Shown piece by piece: positions 45,229 through 53,339 of a stretch of 64,000 nt of DNA (position 1 is its first letter; every line of letters starts with the position of its first letter). The DNA is taken from NCBI RefSeq assembly GCF_003815875.1, contig NZ_CP033924.1:2418001-2482000 (forward strand), in the 5' to 3' direction. A model generated the notes under the pieces. That model was not told the DNA's origin. It saw only the letters and a list, made by a program, of their open reading frames with translations, and did no database searches. Origin of the DNA: Chryseobacterium lactis. GTDB taxonomy: Bacteria > Bacteroidota > Bacteroidia > Flavobacteriales > Weeksellaceae. Made by a program: the position numbers and the translations under genes.

Positions 45229-45804
45229 ATGAGAAAGATAATTTCATTTATGCACATTTCGCTTGACGGATTTGTAGCAGGAGTAAATGGTGAACTTGAC
45301 TGGGCTATGGTCGGTGAAGAAATTTTTAGTCATGTAAGTAAACGCATAGGCGAAAGTGACACTGCGCTTTATGGACGGGTAACTTATCAGATGATGGAAG
45401 ACTACTGGCCAACGGCGGGTAGTCAGCCATCAGCAAGTAAACTGGATGTTGATCATGCAAAGTGGTATGAAAAAGTTCATAAGGTTGTTCTGTCAAAAAC
45501 AATTGACCGGGAGAGCCTGGACAACACTGAAATTATTAGTGACAACCTTGTCGAGAGAATTAACGAAATAAAGCAACAACCGGGGGAAGACATTTTGATA
45601 TTTGGTAGCCCTTCAGCAACGCATTCACTTATGAAGCTAAACTTAGTTGATGGCTATTGGCTTTTTGTAAATCCCATTGTTCTGGGGCAGGGTACCCGAT
45701 TGTTTGTCGATATCGATGAGAGAATAAAGTTGAAACTGCTTAACACGCGACAGTTTAATTGTGGTGTTACTGAATTGAACTATATTGTTGATAAATCTGT
45801 CTAA
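45229..45804 (+). CDS. Dihydrofolate reductase family protein (RibD C-terminal type)
   Basis: This 191-aa protein starts MRKIISFMHISLDGFVAGVNGELDW, the YyaP/RibD-C reductase signature, with YGRVTYQMMEDYWP and GEDILIFGSPSATHSLMKLNLVDGYWLFVNPIVLGQGTRLF following. It is predicted to be an NADPH-dependent reductase of unknown substrate. It is the third gene of the ArsR-SRPBCC operon. Confidence 0.85.
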   Translation: MRKIISFMHISLDGFVAGVNGELDWAMVGEEIFSHVSKRIGESDTALYGRVTYQMMEDYWPTAGSQPSASKLDVDHAKWYEKVHKVVLSKTIDRESLDNTEIISDNLVERINEIKQQPGEDILIFGSPSATHSLMKLNLVDGYWLFVNPIVLGQGTRLFVDIDERIKLKLLNTRQFNCGVTELNYIVDKSV

Positions 45805-45862
45805 TCAAAATTAATATCTCATATTTGAATTGAAATTTCACGCAATACAAATAACTGCATTT

Positions 45863-45905
45863 AAAAATCCATTCTTATTAAGCTCACACGAAAGAATGGA
45901 TTTTT
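45863..45905. terminator. Bidirectional terminator
   Basis: A 14-bp stem AAAAATCCATTCTT/AAGAATGGATTTTT lies between convergent genes. Confidence 0.8.
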
Positions 45906-45997
45906 AATTTTCAAATCGATAAGTTATATTCTCTGGAAGCTTCTATAGCTTCTGGTTGTATCCATATTGATGTTTACTGCAAATCCATCAATTTTGA

Positions 45998-46417
45998 CTA
46001 CACAAAGGCATCCAAAATCCATGCTGGATTCCAATACTCGCAATATGCCGATATTTTGTTTTCTTTTAAAGTAATCCGACCGATATAGACTTGATTGTAT
46101 TGTTTTCCGGTAGCAATTACCGAAGCGCTTCCCTCAAATTCCACATAAAATACTTCTGGATCGTCAGTGGCAGAAAATCGTAGATTTTTAAAATTCCAGT
46201 TCTTTGCAGTTGGAGTGACATTTGAAATGTATTCCGTAATTGCCTCCCTTCCTATAACTTCTTTAGCATATGGCTTAGGTGCATAAGGATATTCCTGAAT
46301 AGCATCCACTGTGAATAATTCAGCATAACTTTCTTTAGTCATTTCTGGATCAGTAAATTTGGCCAGGTGCTTTTGAAATAAATCTTTGACTACATCAATT
46401 TTTTTGTTTAAATCCAT
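45998..46417 (-). CDS. NTF2-like (SnoaL-type) protein
   Basis: This 139-aa protein is of the nuclear-transport-factor-2-like fold (FTVDAIQEYPYAPKPYAKEVIGREAITEYISNVTPTAKNW) and ends in YCEYWNPAWILDAF. Members bind or isomerise small polyketide or steroid-like ligands. It is transcribed divergently from an HxlR regulator that likely controls it. Confidence 0.8.
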   Translation of the reverse strand: MDLNKKIDVVKDLFQKHLAKFTDPEMTKESYAELFTVDAIQEYPYAPKPYAKEVIGREAITEYISNVTPTAKNWNFKNLRFSATDDPEVFYVEFEGSASVIATGKQYNQVYIGRITLKENKISAYCEYWNPAWILDAFV

Positions 46418-46523
46418 ATTCGTTCATATTTAATTGTTAAACTTATTTAGCAAGACAAATTTATTGTAGTGATGCTATATCTTTGCTATTGGTTACAAAA
46501 AGGATAATGTTAAAATTTATAAA

Positions 46524-46895
46524 ATGATTAAAAAGGATCGTTGCCTTACTCCAGCAACTACTGATGAATGTAGGAGGGCGTGGCTAACACTTCACGACAC
46601 TTTAGATATCGTTGGAGGTAAATGGAAGTTGGTTTTGATTTCTATCTTAAGAGGCGGTAAATTAAATTTCGGTGAGCTGGCGATTGAGGCTGGAATTTCA
46701 CCGAGAATTTTATCTAAAGAGCTTAAAGAACTTGAAATTAATGGACTGGTCTCTAGGACGGTTCTTGCTACAAAACCAATTACAGTAGAATATCAACTTA
46801 CACCTTACAGCCTTTCGCTCAATGAAATGATTACGGTAATGTATGAGTGGGGGAAAAAGCATCGCGAGAAAATTATAGGAAGAGAAAGCGTTTGA
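46524..46895 (+). CDS. HxlR-family transcriptional regulator
   Basis: This 123-aa winged-helix regulator has the family core DIVGGKWKLVLISILRGGKLNFGELAIEAGISPRILSKELKELEINGLV and ends with the dimerisation helix. HxlR proteins respond to electrophiles or quinones. Divergent placement from the NTF2-like gene, about 106 bp apart, suggests it regulates that gene. Followed by a terminator. Confidence 0.88.
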   Translation: MIKKDRCLTPATTDECRRAWLTLHDTLDIVGGKWKLVLISILRGGKLNFGELAIEAGISPRILSKELKELEINGLVSRTVLATKPITVEYQLTPYSLSLNEMITVMYEWGKKHREKIIGRESV

Positions 46896-46949
46896 TCGGA
46901 CTTATTAAGTGCAATGTTGATTGAAATTATCAGTTAGAATTAAATAAAC

Positions 46950-46985
46950 AGCCTTCGCGAAATTATAATGTGAAGGCTTTTTTTA
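46950..46985 (+). terminator. Terminator after the HxlR gene
   Basis: Stem AGCCTTC/GAAGGCT with a 15-nt loop is followed by seven T. Confidence 0.65.
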
Positions 46986-47230
46986 TTTTTCAATTTTGAC
47001 AAGAGATGGCTAAACTGCCATCAATCACACAATCGCCATATTTTTTTATTATTGTAGGATATAGTATTAAAGTAAAACCTTTCTCATGGTCTTCTTTATT
47101 ACTTTTTGAAATTCTAGCGGAAGAGTTATCACGATTTAAAATGCGTAGACCTTCAGATTTTGAACAGTTCCCAACGAATACTGGTCACGTTACTGCGTTT
47201 ATAAATTTGCTGCAAAATTAAATACTAAAG

Positions 47231-47335
47231 AAATAAATTATACCTTATATTTAATTTTGTTTTATCTCAATAGCGTGGGATATATTTTAAAGTAAAGCGA
47301 CTGTGTGGGGTTAATTCACTTTAAAAACAGTAAAT
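47231..47335 (+). promoter_or_regulatory. rteC-type leader, copy 1
   Basis: This leader matches that of rteC (51677-51773) over about 100 bp, including the -7 box TAATTTTG (47252-47259), TTTATCTCAA and a 9-bp hairpin (TTTTAAAGT/ACTTTAAAA, 47285-47293 with 47318-47326) just before the start codon. A 12-bp insertion separates the hairpin arms compared with rteC. Confidence 0.65.
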
Positions 47336-47695
47336 ATGAAAGTTAATATACGAAAACGGGAATTGGCTATACTTAATCAGATAGATCACAAATTAGCAGA
47401 AAATGTTGGGTTTAACTTAGGGCTTATTCCTTCTGCGGAACTGGATGAGCTAACATTAAAATTTACACGTCAAAACCATCCAAACTATCCTACGAAGCCC
47501 CAACGGCCAGAAGTTGAACGTTCTCCAGAATTAAGCATGAGCATAAAAGCTGGTCAAGGTACGATCAAGACACGAAAGGTCGCATTTCTGGTTGATAATG
47601 GAGTGAGTATAGCTTCAATAAGTAAAATGAAGGCTGCGCTTATAGAAGAAGGAGCACAGGCGGTCTCTTTTCTATCAGATATAAATCCTTACTAG
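47336..47695 (+). pseudogene. Catalase (KatE/HPII-type) C-terminal fragment
   Basis: This 119-aa ORF encodes IDHKLAENVGFNLGL, then SPELSMSIKAGQGTIKTRKVAFLVDNGV and KMKAALIEEGAQAV. This resembles the linker and start of the glutamine-amidotransferase-like C-terminal domain of large-subunit catalases (ALSM, GTIKTRKVAxLVxDGV). The whole heme-binding core, about 580 residues, is absent. The domain is cut off after FLSDINPY, so both ends are truncated. A new start codon has been placed behind an rteC-type leader. Catalytic activity is not possible. It is a relic, or a recruited small protein. Confidence 0.65.
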
Positions 47696-47751
47696 CATAT
47701 TTTCGGAATATTAAAGCATCATTTACCATCTAACGCTTATAAAGAAGCATT

Positions 47752-48054
47752 TTAAAATATTTTAATTAATTCTACTGTGCTACGATAGCCAGGATGATAA
47801 GATGGAGTATATTTTATGTATCCATAATCTTGTAGTTCTTTAAAATATTTATGATACGTCGGGGTTGTATTTATGTGAGACATTGACATTAGCTTGCTTC
47901 TGCTTACTCGAATAATTTTGTCCTCATTTTGCCGGTACGCCAAACGAGTAATTGCAAGCAACAAGCTAATATGCCAAACAGTAAGACGTGAATCGCTACA
48001 AACGTAATCAAGATACATCAGTCCTTGTTTTGAAGTATTAATTTTCATCTTCAA
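47752..48054 (-). CDS. HTH module, downstream gene, copy 2
   Basis: This 100-aa paralogue of the gene at 43639-43941 (MKMKINTSKQGLMYLDYVCS) has the same core LTVWHISLLLAITRLAYRQNE and YHKYFKELQDYGYIKYTPSYHPGYRST. It overlaps its HTH_17 partner by 17 bp, exactly as in copy 1, so the two modules arose by duplication or repeated acquisition of one unit. Confidence 0.7.
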   Translation of the reverse strand: MKMKINTSKQGLMYLDYVCSDSRLTVWHISLLLAITRLAYRQNEDKIIRVSRSKLMSMSHINTTPTYHKYFKELQDYGYIKYTPSYHPGYRSTVELIKIF

Positions 48055-48301
48055 ATAGTTTTTGTATATCTTTCCTGTTGTAGTAATAAGAACCCATGAC
48101 CTTCTTATACCGAATTTTGCCTGTGATTCTTAAATTTTGCAAGGTCGCAGGGGAGATGTCCATCATTTTACGAATGGCTTTGCTTCGCAACCAATCAAAT
48201 TCATCATTTGATTGACATAGCTTGGATTCCAATAATTGTTCTATATCCGAAGTTATACTTATTCTGAGTATTTCAAGATCTTGTTTCGATACCATTTCCA
48301 T
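48038..48301 (-). CDS. HTH module, upstream gene (excisionase-like HTH_17), copy 2
   Basis: This 87-aa protein starts MEMVSKQDLEILRISITSDI and shares the HTH (WLRSKAIRKMMDISPATLQNLRITGKIRYKK) with copy 1. The central region (residues 24-33) is the most diverged. About 330 bp of non-coding DNA separate it from the IS element to its right. Confidence 0.75.
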   Translation of the reverse strand: MEMVSKQDLEILRISITSDIEQLLESKLCQSNDEFDWLRSKAIRKMMDISPATLQNLRITGKIRYKKVMGSYYYNRKDIQKLFEDEN

Positions 48302-48620
48302 ATCTATAATTTTTATAGCTTAAAATTGGATATGAAAATCGCATTTAGGGGGTAGCTTTCTATTAGATACTTATTTTTTCCTAATATGTCCGTTGCAGAC
48401 TTCGAAAGGATTATCTTCGAACTCTTTGACAAATAATTTTAAATAGATTTCACCTACACTTTACTGAAATTTATTTGTTTAAAACTAGGTAAAAAAGCTC
48501 GAGGTCTGTAGGGGGAAACTTGACAGGACGCTATCCAAACTCATATTATGCCGATATTGAAAATTTTGCAAATATATATTGTTGAAAAACAAGTATTTAA
48601 CAAATATTAAAAAGAGTTTG
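48302..48620. other. Intergenic DNA left of the IS element
   Basis: No gene was found in this AT-rich region. It presumably contains the promoter of the minus-strand HTH module. Confidence 0.4.
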
Positions 48621-48629
48621 ATTCCTGTT

Positions 48630-49978
48630 CACTTGCGTCCTAAACGTTTAAAAAGTGGCGGTGTTTGGATATAGCAAAGTTGCTATATTTAAATTGCAAA
48701 ATTATAACACACCGCCATGATAAATTTAAATGTCTTTAGTCAGATTTTATCTCTTATCGACCGCGAATTATTCAAAGATTTGGTTTCAAAGCACAAAAGT
48801 GACAAACATCAGAAAGGGATCAACAGCTGGACGCATCTAGTCAGTATGCTTTTCTGTCATTTTTCCTCGGCAGATTCGGTTCGTGATATTAGTAACGGTC
48901 TACGCAGTACCACTGGTAATCTGAACCACTTAGGTGTAGTAAGAGCTCCAAGTAAGTCTAATATATCCTATATCAACACACACCGTACCCATGAACTTTT
49001 CAAAGATCTTTACTATTCTGTTTTGGATAGGCTTTGGCAAAAGGACACCCATTTTCGCAAAGATCTTGGTCAGCTAAAGCGTAAAGTATATCTGATGGAT
49101 GCAAGCATCATCCCCTTATGTCTATCTGTATTTGACTGGGCAAAGTTTCGTAGCACCAAAGGTGCCGTAAAGCTGCACACTGTCTTGGATTATGATGGCT
49201 GCCTACCTGTTTTTATGCAGATTACCGATGGAAAAGTACATGAGAGCCAGCGAGCCGGTAGTTACAGTTTTTCCAAGGGAAGCGTGGTGGTAGTGGACCG
49301 TGGCTACGTGGATTACAGCTGGCTTGGGGATTTGGACAGCAGGGGGTGTTACTTCGTTACCAGGAGTAAAGTTAATATGAAGTACAAGGTTATCAAGTCC
49401 TATCAGAGTGAAGCACTCATGGAAAAGGGGATCCTTAAGGATGAGCTCATTGAGCTATCCGGTGCTGCCTGCAATAAATACAACGGCAAGCCGCTACGCC
49501 TAGTCCACTTTTGGGACAGCACCACTGGCAATGAGTACCACTTTTTGACCAATAATACGAAGTGGAAGGCTTCTTTGGTGGCAAACATCTATAAACAACG
49601 CTGGCATATCGAAGTCTTCTTCAAGCATCTAAAGCAGCGCTTAAAAGTATCGACATTCATAGGGACTTCTGAAAATGCAGTGATGATCCAGATCTGGACT
49701 TCACTCATTGGCATATTACTGTTAAAATACTTACAAAAAAAGGCCAAATATGACTGGAACCTGTCCAATCTGGTCGCATTCATCAGAATGAATATCTTCG
49801 TGAAAATAAACATCTGGCAATGGATAGATGATCCCTTTCTCAGGCCGCCTATAAAAGGAAAAAAGGGACAGCTAAAGATCTTCGCAGATTGAAAAATAGG
49901 GGTCAATATCGAAATGATGAAAAAAGCTATGCTTGTACCACAGAAATCCAATCCTAAAATTTATTTAGGACACATATG
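48630..49978 (+). mobile_element. IS4-family insertion sequence (1349 bp)
   Basis: The imperfect terminal inverted repeats CACTTGCGTCCTAAA and CATATGTGTCCTAAA (right end, reverse complement) match at 12 of 15 positions. The element is flanked by a 9-bp direct repeat ATTCCTGTT at 48621-48629 and 49979-49987, the target duplication. It holds a single intact transposase gene. Confidence 0.88.
48717..49892 (+). CDS. IS4-family transposase
   Basis: This 391-aa DDE transposase has an N-terminal DUF4372-like domain (ILSLIDRELFKDLVSKHKSDKHQKG). The catalytic Asp are in YLMDASIIPL and VVVDRGYVDY, and the Glu lies in the YREK signature YKQRWHIEVFFKHLK. It appears intact and could be active. It sits inside well-defined inverted repeats. 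Confidence 0.92.
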   Translation: MINLNVFSQILSLIDRELFKDLVSKHKSDKHQKGINSWTHLVSMLFCHFSSADSVRDISNGLRSTTGNLNHLGVVRAPSKSNISYINTHRTHELFKDLYYSVLDRLWQKDTHFRKDLGQLKRKVYLMDASIIPLCLSVFDWAKFRSTKGAVKLHTVLDYDGCLPVFMQITDGKVHESQRAGSYSFSKGSVVVVDRGYVDYSWLGDLDSRGCYFVTRSKVNMKYKVIKSYQSEALMEKGILKDELIELSGAACNKYNGKPLRLVHFWDSTTGNEYHFLTNNTKWKASLVANIYKQRWHIEVFFKHLKQRLKVSTFIGTSENAVMIQIWTSLIGILLLKYLQKKAKYDWNLSNLVAFIRMNIFVKINIWQWIDDPFLRPPIKGKKGQLKIFAD

Positions 49979-49987
49979 ATTCCTGTT

Positions 49988-50344
49988 TGGTATACATTTT
50001 TTTAGATTGGAGTTGGTTTACTTTCCACTCCAATTTAAGTTGCAAAGGTTAAGTGGATTTAGTCAATTCTCTATTGTTCTCTTCTTTTCCGAACGTTTCC
50101 TATTTCAGTTTTATGACTGTTCGGCCCACTAGATATCAAAGGTGGATACTTTTAGAATATCCACCTTTTTCTTTAATATTTATATTGGCTATTTTATATC
50201 CCGTTCAACTCAAATTTATTAGCGCAAATGAGTAAATAATGGTCTTCCAACTGCCATTTGTTTTATCGTCAAATTTGTGGATAATATTTTAAAAGATTTA
50301 TCCAAGGAATTTTAGATGTTTATAAATTATTTCATTTAGAAATG
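49988..50344 (+). other. Non-coding DNA with an orphan terminator
   Basis: A strong hairpin AAAGGTGGATA/TATCCACCTTT (50138-50148 with 50158-50168) followed by T lies here with no plus-strand gene upstream except the IS, so the IS may have displaced a former gene. A 60-codon ORF at 50053-50235 runs through the hairpin and is not credible. Confidence 0.5.
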
Positions 50345-50449
50345 TTAGCGGTCTGAACAACAGTGTAGTGGGGCAAAACTGTTTATCATCTTCTTAGCAG
50401 CATCTAAAATGCACATTGCAGGAGGTGGCCTTTTCCGTCTTTTTTTCAT
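50345..50449 (-). CDS. Possible small basic peptide
   Basis: This 34-codon minus-strand ORF encodes MKKRRKRPPPAMCILDAAKK, followed by MINSFAPLHCCSDR. The very basic Pro-rich start and the Cys pair near the C terminus are unlike random sequence, and an AT-rich leader precedes the ATG. No family was recognised. Coding status is uncertain. Confidence 0.3.
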   Translation of the reverse strand: MKKRRKRPPPAMCILDAAKKMINSFAPLHCCSDR

Positions 50450-50684
50450 CTTTTTAATTTATTAGTTTATAATTTTGGTCTTGGTGAATTAACAAATAAG
50501 TTTTATTGATTGTACAAGTTATAATTTATTTGCTCACCCTTTATTTACTAATTTGAAGATTTATTTTAAGAAAAGATTGGATTAATAAATATTTGAAAAT
50601 TTGAAAAAAATATCTGCTCGCACTCGATCAATATCTGCTGAACACCCTCTCGATGTATCTGGGAATGATGATGCCGAAAAAATG

Positions 50685-51296
50685 TTAATTTTCTTTTTTT
50701 GCACGAATCCTGCTTAACGTTGATTGCGTTATCCCGAGGTATGATGAGATCAGTCCTAACGGAATACGAGCGACAATATTGGGGTATTTTTCAATTAAAT
50801 GCTGATAACGTTCTGTTGCGCTAAATACACGTAATTCATTTGCCTTTTCTTCGGCTTTTATATAATAGGATTCAGTTAGGATTCTTCCTATATAATTGAA
50901 TTCCGGAAACTGCTTATAGAGCTGCATGAGTTTATCATAACTAAGAACAAGTACGCTTGTATCTTCTAAGGTTTCCAGAACCTCAAAAGAAGGCTTCTGA
51001 CTAAAAAAACTATATACTGAAATGGATAGATCACCTTCAAAAAGTAGCCAGGAGGTTGTATCTTTTCCAAAACTGTCGAGGTAGTAAGATCTTACTGCTC
51101 CTTTCACAATGAAAAATAGTGATTTTTGGATTTCTCCAATATCGAGCAGGATATGCTTCTTATTTACTTTTAGCAAATAAGTATCTAAGGATAGGCCAAC
51201 ACACAGTTCCTGTGACATGAAATGGATATTACTGAGAAAGCGCAGCAAACTTTCTTTCGCTAGATTTTCCTCCATTTCACTTACCATATTTTTCAT
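50685..51296 (-). CDS. Crp/Fnr family transcriptional regulator
   Basis: This 203-aa regulator (from the ATG at 51296; a TTG 7 codons upstream is possible) has a cNMP-binding-type barrel (LKVNKKHILLDIGEIQKSLFFIVKGAVRSYYLDSFGKDTTSWLLFEGD) and a C-terminal HTH (IPLGLISSYLGITQSTLSRIR). It stands alone between the IS and rteC. It may control element or cargo genes. Confidence 0.85.
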   Translation of the reverse strand: MKNMVSEMEENLAKESLLRFLSNIHFMSQELCVGLSLDTYLLKVNKKHILLDIGEIQKSLFFIVKGAVRSYYLDSFGKDTTSWLLFEGDLSISVYSFFSQKPSFEVLETLEDTSVLVLSYDKLMQLYKQFPEFNYIGRILTESYYIKAEEKANELRVFSATERYQHLIEKYPNIVARIPLGLISSYLGITQSTLSRIRAKKEN

Positions 51297-51299
51297 GTG

Positions 51300-51676
51300 T
51301 ACTGTAGCTAATATCAAATGTAGAGTTAGTAATGATAACTGGAATATACGCTAAAAAATTCAATTAAACATGTTTTTTTTGCCTTTTATCAAATATGTTG
51401 ACAATAAATAGTACTTAATTTGCTATTCTAAAGCCATATGGCAAAAAGAGTTTGTATGAAAAGAAGTACATTGATCAGAAAGGTATTGTTGTTTAGTGCT
51501 TTTGTTTGTAAAGGAAAGAATCTAATTTCCTTATAGTATTAATATTTTTTTATGTAATACCAAAAATTCCGATACGGCAATAATTAAACTTGTTGATAAA
51601 CTCAGATTTTTACTAGATCCGAGCGGATATTAATTGCTTAGCTTCAAATAATTAAACATCCTTATAAAGTGTAAGT
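51300..51676. other. Non-coding region upstream of rteC
   Basis: No ORF of coding character was seen. It is AT-rich and includes the divergent promoter of the Crp-type gene. Confidence 0.4.
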
Positions 51677-51773
51677 AGGAAATAAATTATAGTGTATATT
51701 TAATTTTGTTTTATCTCAACAAGATGTGAGATATTTTAAAGTGTGGGGCACAAATCACTTTAAACAAAATCAT
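51677..51773 (+). promoter_or_regulatory. rteC leader with hairpin, copy 2
   Basis: The -7 box TAATTTTG (51701-51708) is followed by a perfect 9-bp hairpin TTTAAAGTG/CACTTTAAA (51735-51743 with 51756-51764), 9 bp before the ATG of rteC. A sequence duplicate precedes the catalase fragment at 47336. Confidence 0.65.
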
Positions 51774-52616
51774 ATGAAACAGGCATATAAAAACATTTTA
51801 TTATCTATCGAGAAAGAGGAGTTGAATGTGTCAAGGAGTAAGAAGAACGCTATTGATGAAGCTTATCACATGGTCTCCTTTCTTGATAGGACTTTAAGCG
51901 AATTAAAAGTACAGATCAATCAAAGAGGGTTTGAGAGTATAATCGATGAGATTATCTTTTTTAAACGGGTGAAGCCGGAAATTTTAGGACGACTGATATT
52001 TTACAATAAAGTCGTGAAGATTGAGGCATACAGCCCGACGAATAACGAACTGATCGAACCATATTATAACGAGCATATCAAGCAGCTCAATAAAGATTAT
52101 AAGAAAAATATTTCTTGCACAGATTTCTATAGCTATTATCGGACCGGTCGTTCGGACAAGGACGAGTATTATTATAGGCTTGGAAATATTAACTACTTCG
52201 ATGGAGTTGATAGTTTCTTTTTTGAAGTTGACCGCGAATTTTCGACGTACTATGACTATAAGGTAGCACAGATTAAGGCATACGATCTGTACCATTCCTA
52301 TCTTAGTGGAAAATTTAACCGCATTGAGCCGAGTGATAACGATAGTTTTGATATAAATGAAGATGCGGAATTTTCATGGACTGATTCGAAAAATGCGCTT
52401 ATAGAGCTTATCTATGCACTCCACATTTCAAGAAGTGTATCAAACGGCCGGGCTGGAATACGAAAGATCAGCCAAATGTTTGAAGATATTTTCGAGGTAA
52501 GCCTCGGTGATATCCATCATGCATTTTATCAGATGAAATTCAGGGCCGGGCAGAGAGCCCGATACTTAAATTTTTTAAAGCATTCACTTGAACAATATAT
52601 GGACAACGACTTATAA
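51774..52616 (+). CDS. rteC: RteC-family regulator
   Basis: RteC is the activator of excision genes in CTnDOT-type conjugative transposons of Bacteroidetes. The 280-aa protein (MKQAYKNILLSIEKEELN) has the family body, with FFKRVKPEILGRLIFYNKVVKIE, a Tyr-rich DNA-binding half, and the C-terminal FSWTDSKNALIELIYALHISRSVSNG and DIFEVSLGDIHHAFYQMKFR. It precedes an excisionase-like gene, DUF3945 and topB, as in known elements. The start was moved to 51774 after the leader hairpin. Confidence 0.85.
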   Translation: MKQAYKNILLSIEKEELNVSRSKKNAIDEAYHMVSFLDRTLSELKVQINQRGFESIIDEIIFFKRVKPEILGRLIFYNKVVKIEAYSPTNNELIEPYYNEHIKQLNKDYKKNISCTDFYSYYRTGRSDKDEYYYRLGNINYFDGVDSFFFEVDREFSTYYDYKVAQIKAYDLYHSYLSGKFNRIEPSDNDSFDINEDAEFSWTDSKNALIELIYALHISRSVSNGRAGIRKISQMFEDIFEVSLGDIHHAFYQMKFRAGQRARYLNFLKHSLEQYMDNDL

Positions 52617-52637
52617 TTGGGTAAATTTTTTTTTAAG

Positions 52638-52673
52638 GAAGGATGATCTGGTGGATCGTCCTTCTTTTTTTTT
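52638..52673 (+). terminator. Terminator after rteC
   Basis: Stem GAAGGATGATC/GATCGTCCTTC (one G-U) is followed by nine T. Confidence 0.8.
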
Positions 52674-52966
52674 ACCCATACTTAGTCATATCATACCTAT
52701 GGTGATGGAAAATTGATCACTGAAAAAACCAAATTGTACAAAATACTTCATTCAATTACTACGTGATTTCAAAAAGTTGCTGAGAGCTGTTCTATCAGTA
52801 AATTCTAACGTATTTATAATAGTTCTCATCCGGTTTAATTCTCATTCCAATCTAAAATAAAAAAAGAAAAAAAAAGCAATATGACTATCATATGGGCAGA
52901 TCTCCTGTTAGAAATAGCCGGAAAAACTAGGTCAATTTTGGCTCTGTAAACCAAACAGCAGAAGCT
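52674..52966. other. Intergenic region before the excision gene
   Basis: This stretch of about 290 bp is without a gene and includes an A-rich run at 52857-52875. It probably holds the RteC-responsive promoter of the following genes, but no clear site was recognised. Confidence 0.4.
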
Positions 52967-53266
52967 ATGAATATCGACAGAGTAGAATTTTTGAATTGGA
53001 TGGAGCGAATCATGAAGCGATTCGATATCCTTTCCGGTGATCTTGAAAACCGGGAAAAGAAAAGACTGAGTATTGACGGCGAAGAACTCCTGGATAACCA
53101 GGATGTGCTGCAGATGTTAAAGATAACCTATCGTTGTCTGCAGCGCTACCGTACAATTGGCAAAATCAAATACTTTACCGTGAGCGGCAAAGTATTTTAT
53201 AAAAGTTCTGACGTTCACCAATTTATCCGCGATAGTTATCACGGAGGAAAATATACGCCTAGGTAG
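52967..53266 (+). CDS. Excisionase-like HTH_17 protein
   Basis: This 99-aa protein has a helical N-terminal part (FLNWMERIMKRFDIL) followed by a HTH_17 domain (LLDNQDVLQMLKITYRCLQRYRTIGKIKYFTVSGKVFYKSSDVHQFI). Size and position between rteC and topB correspond to the Xis2c/Xis2d excision proteins of CTnDOT-type elements. It is 73 bp upstream of the DUF3945 gene. Confidence 0.8.
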   Translation: MNIDRVEFLNWMERIMKRFDILSGDLENREKKRLSIDGEELLDNQDVLQMLKITYRCLQRYRTIGKIKYFTVSGKVFYKSSDVHQFIRDSYHGGKYTPR

Positions 53267-53339
53267 GACATTATGGGGCAGCAGGGGGATTGCGCTTGCA
53301 CTAAACAATAGATTCGATCTACGTAAAAAACTTTTTATT

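Noticed and set aside
47006..47221. 71-codon ORF
   Set aside because: It has no recognisable domain and abuts the duplicated rteC leader. It is probably non-coding.
50053..50235. 60-codon ORF right of the IS
   Set aside because: It runs through a strong terminator hairpin and has hydrophobic low-complexity composition.
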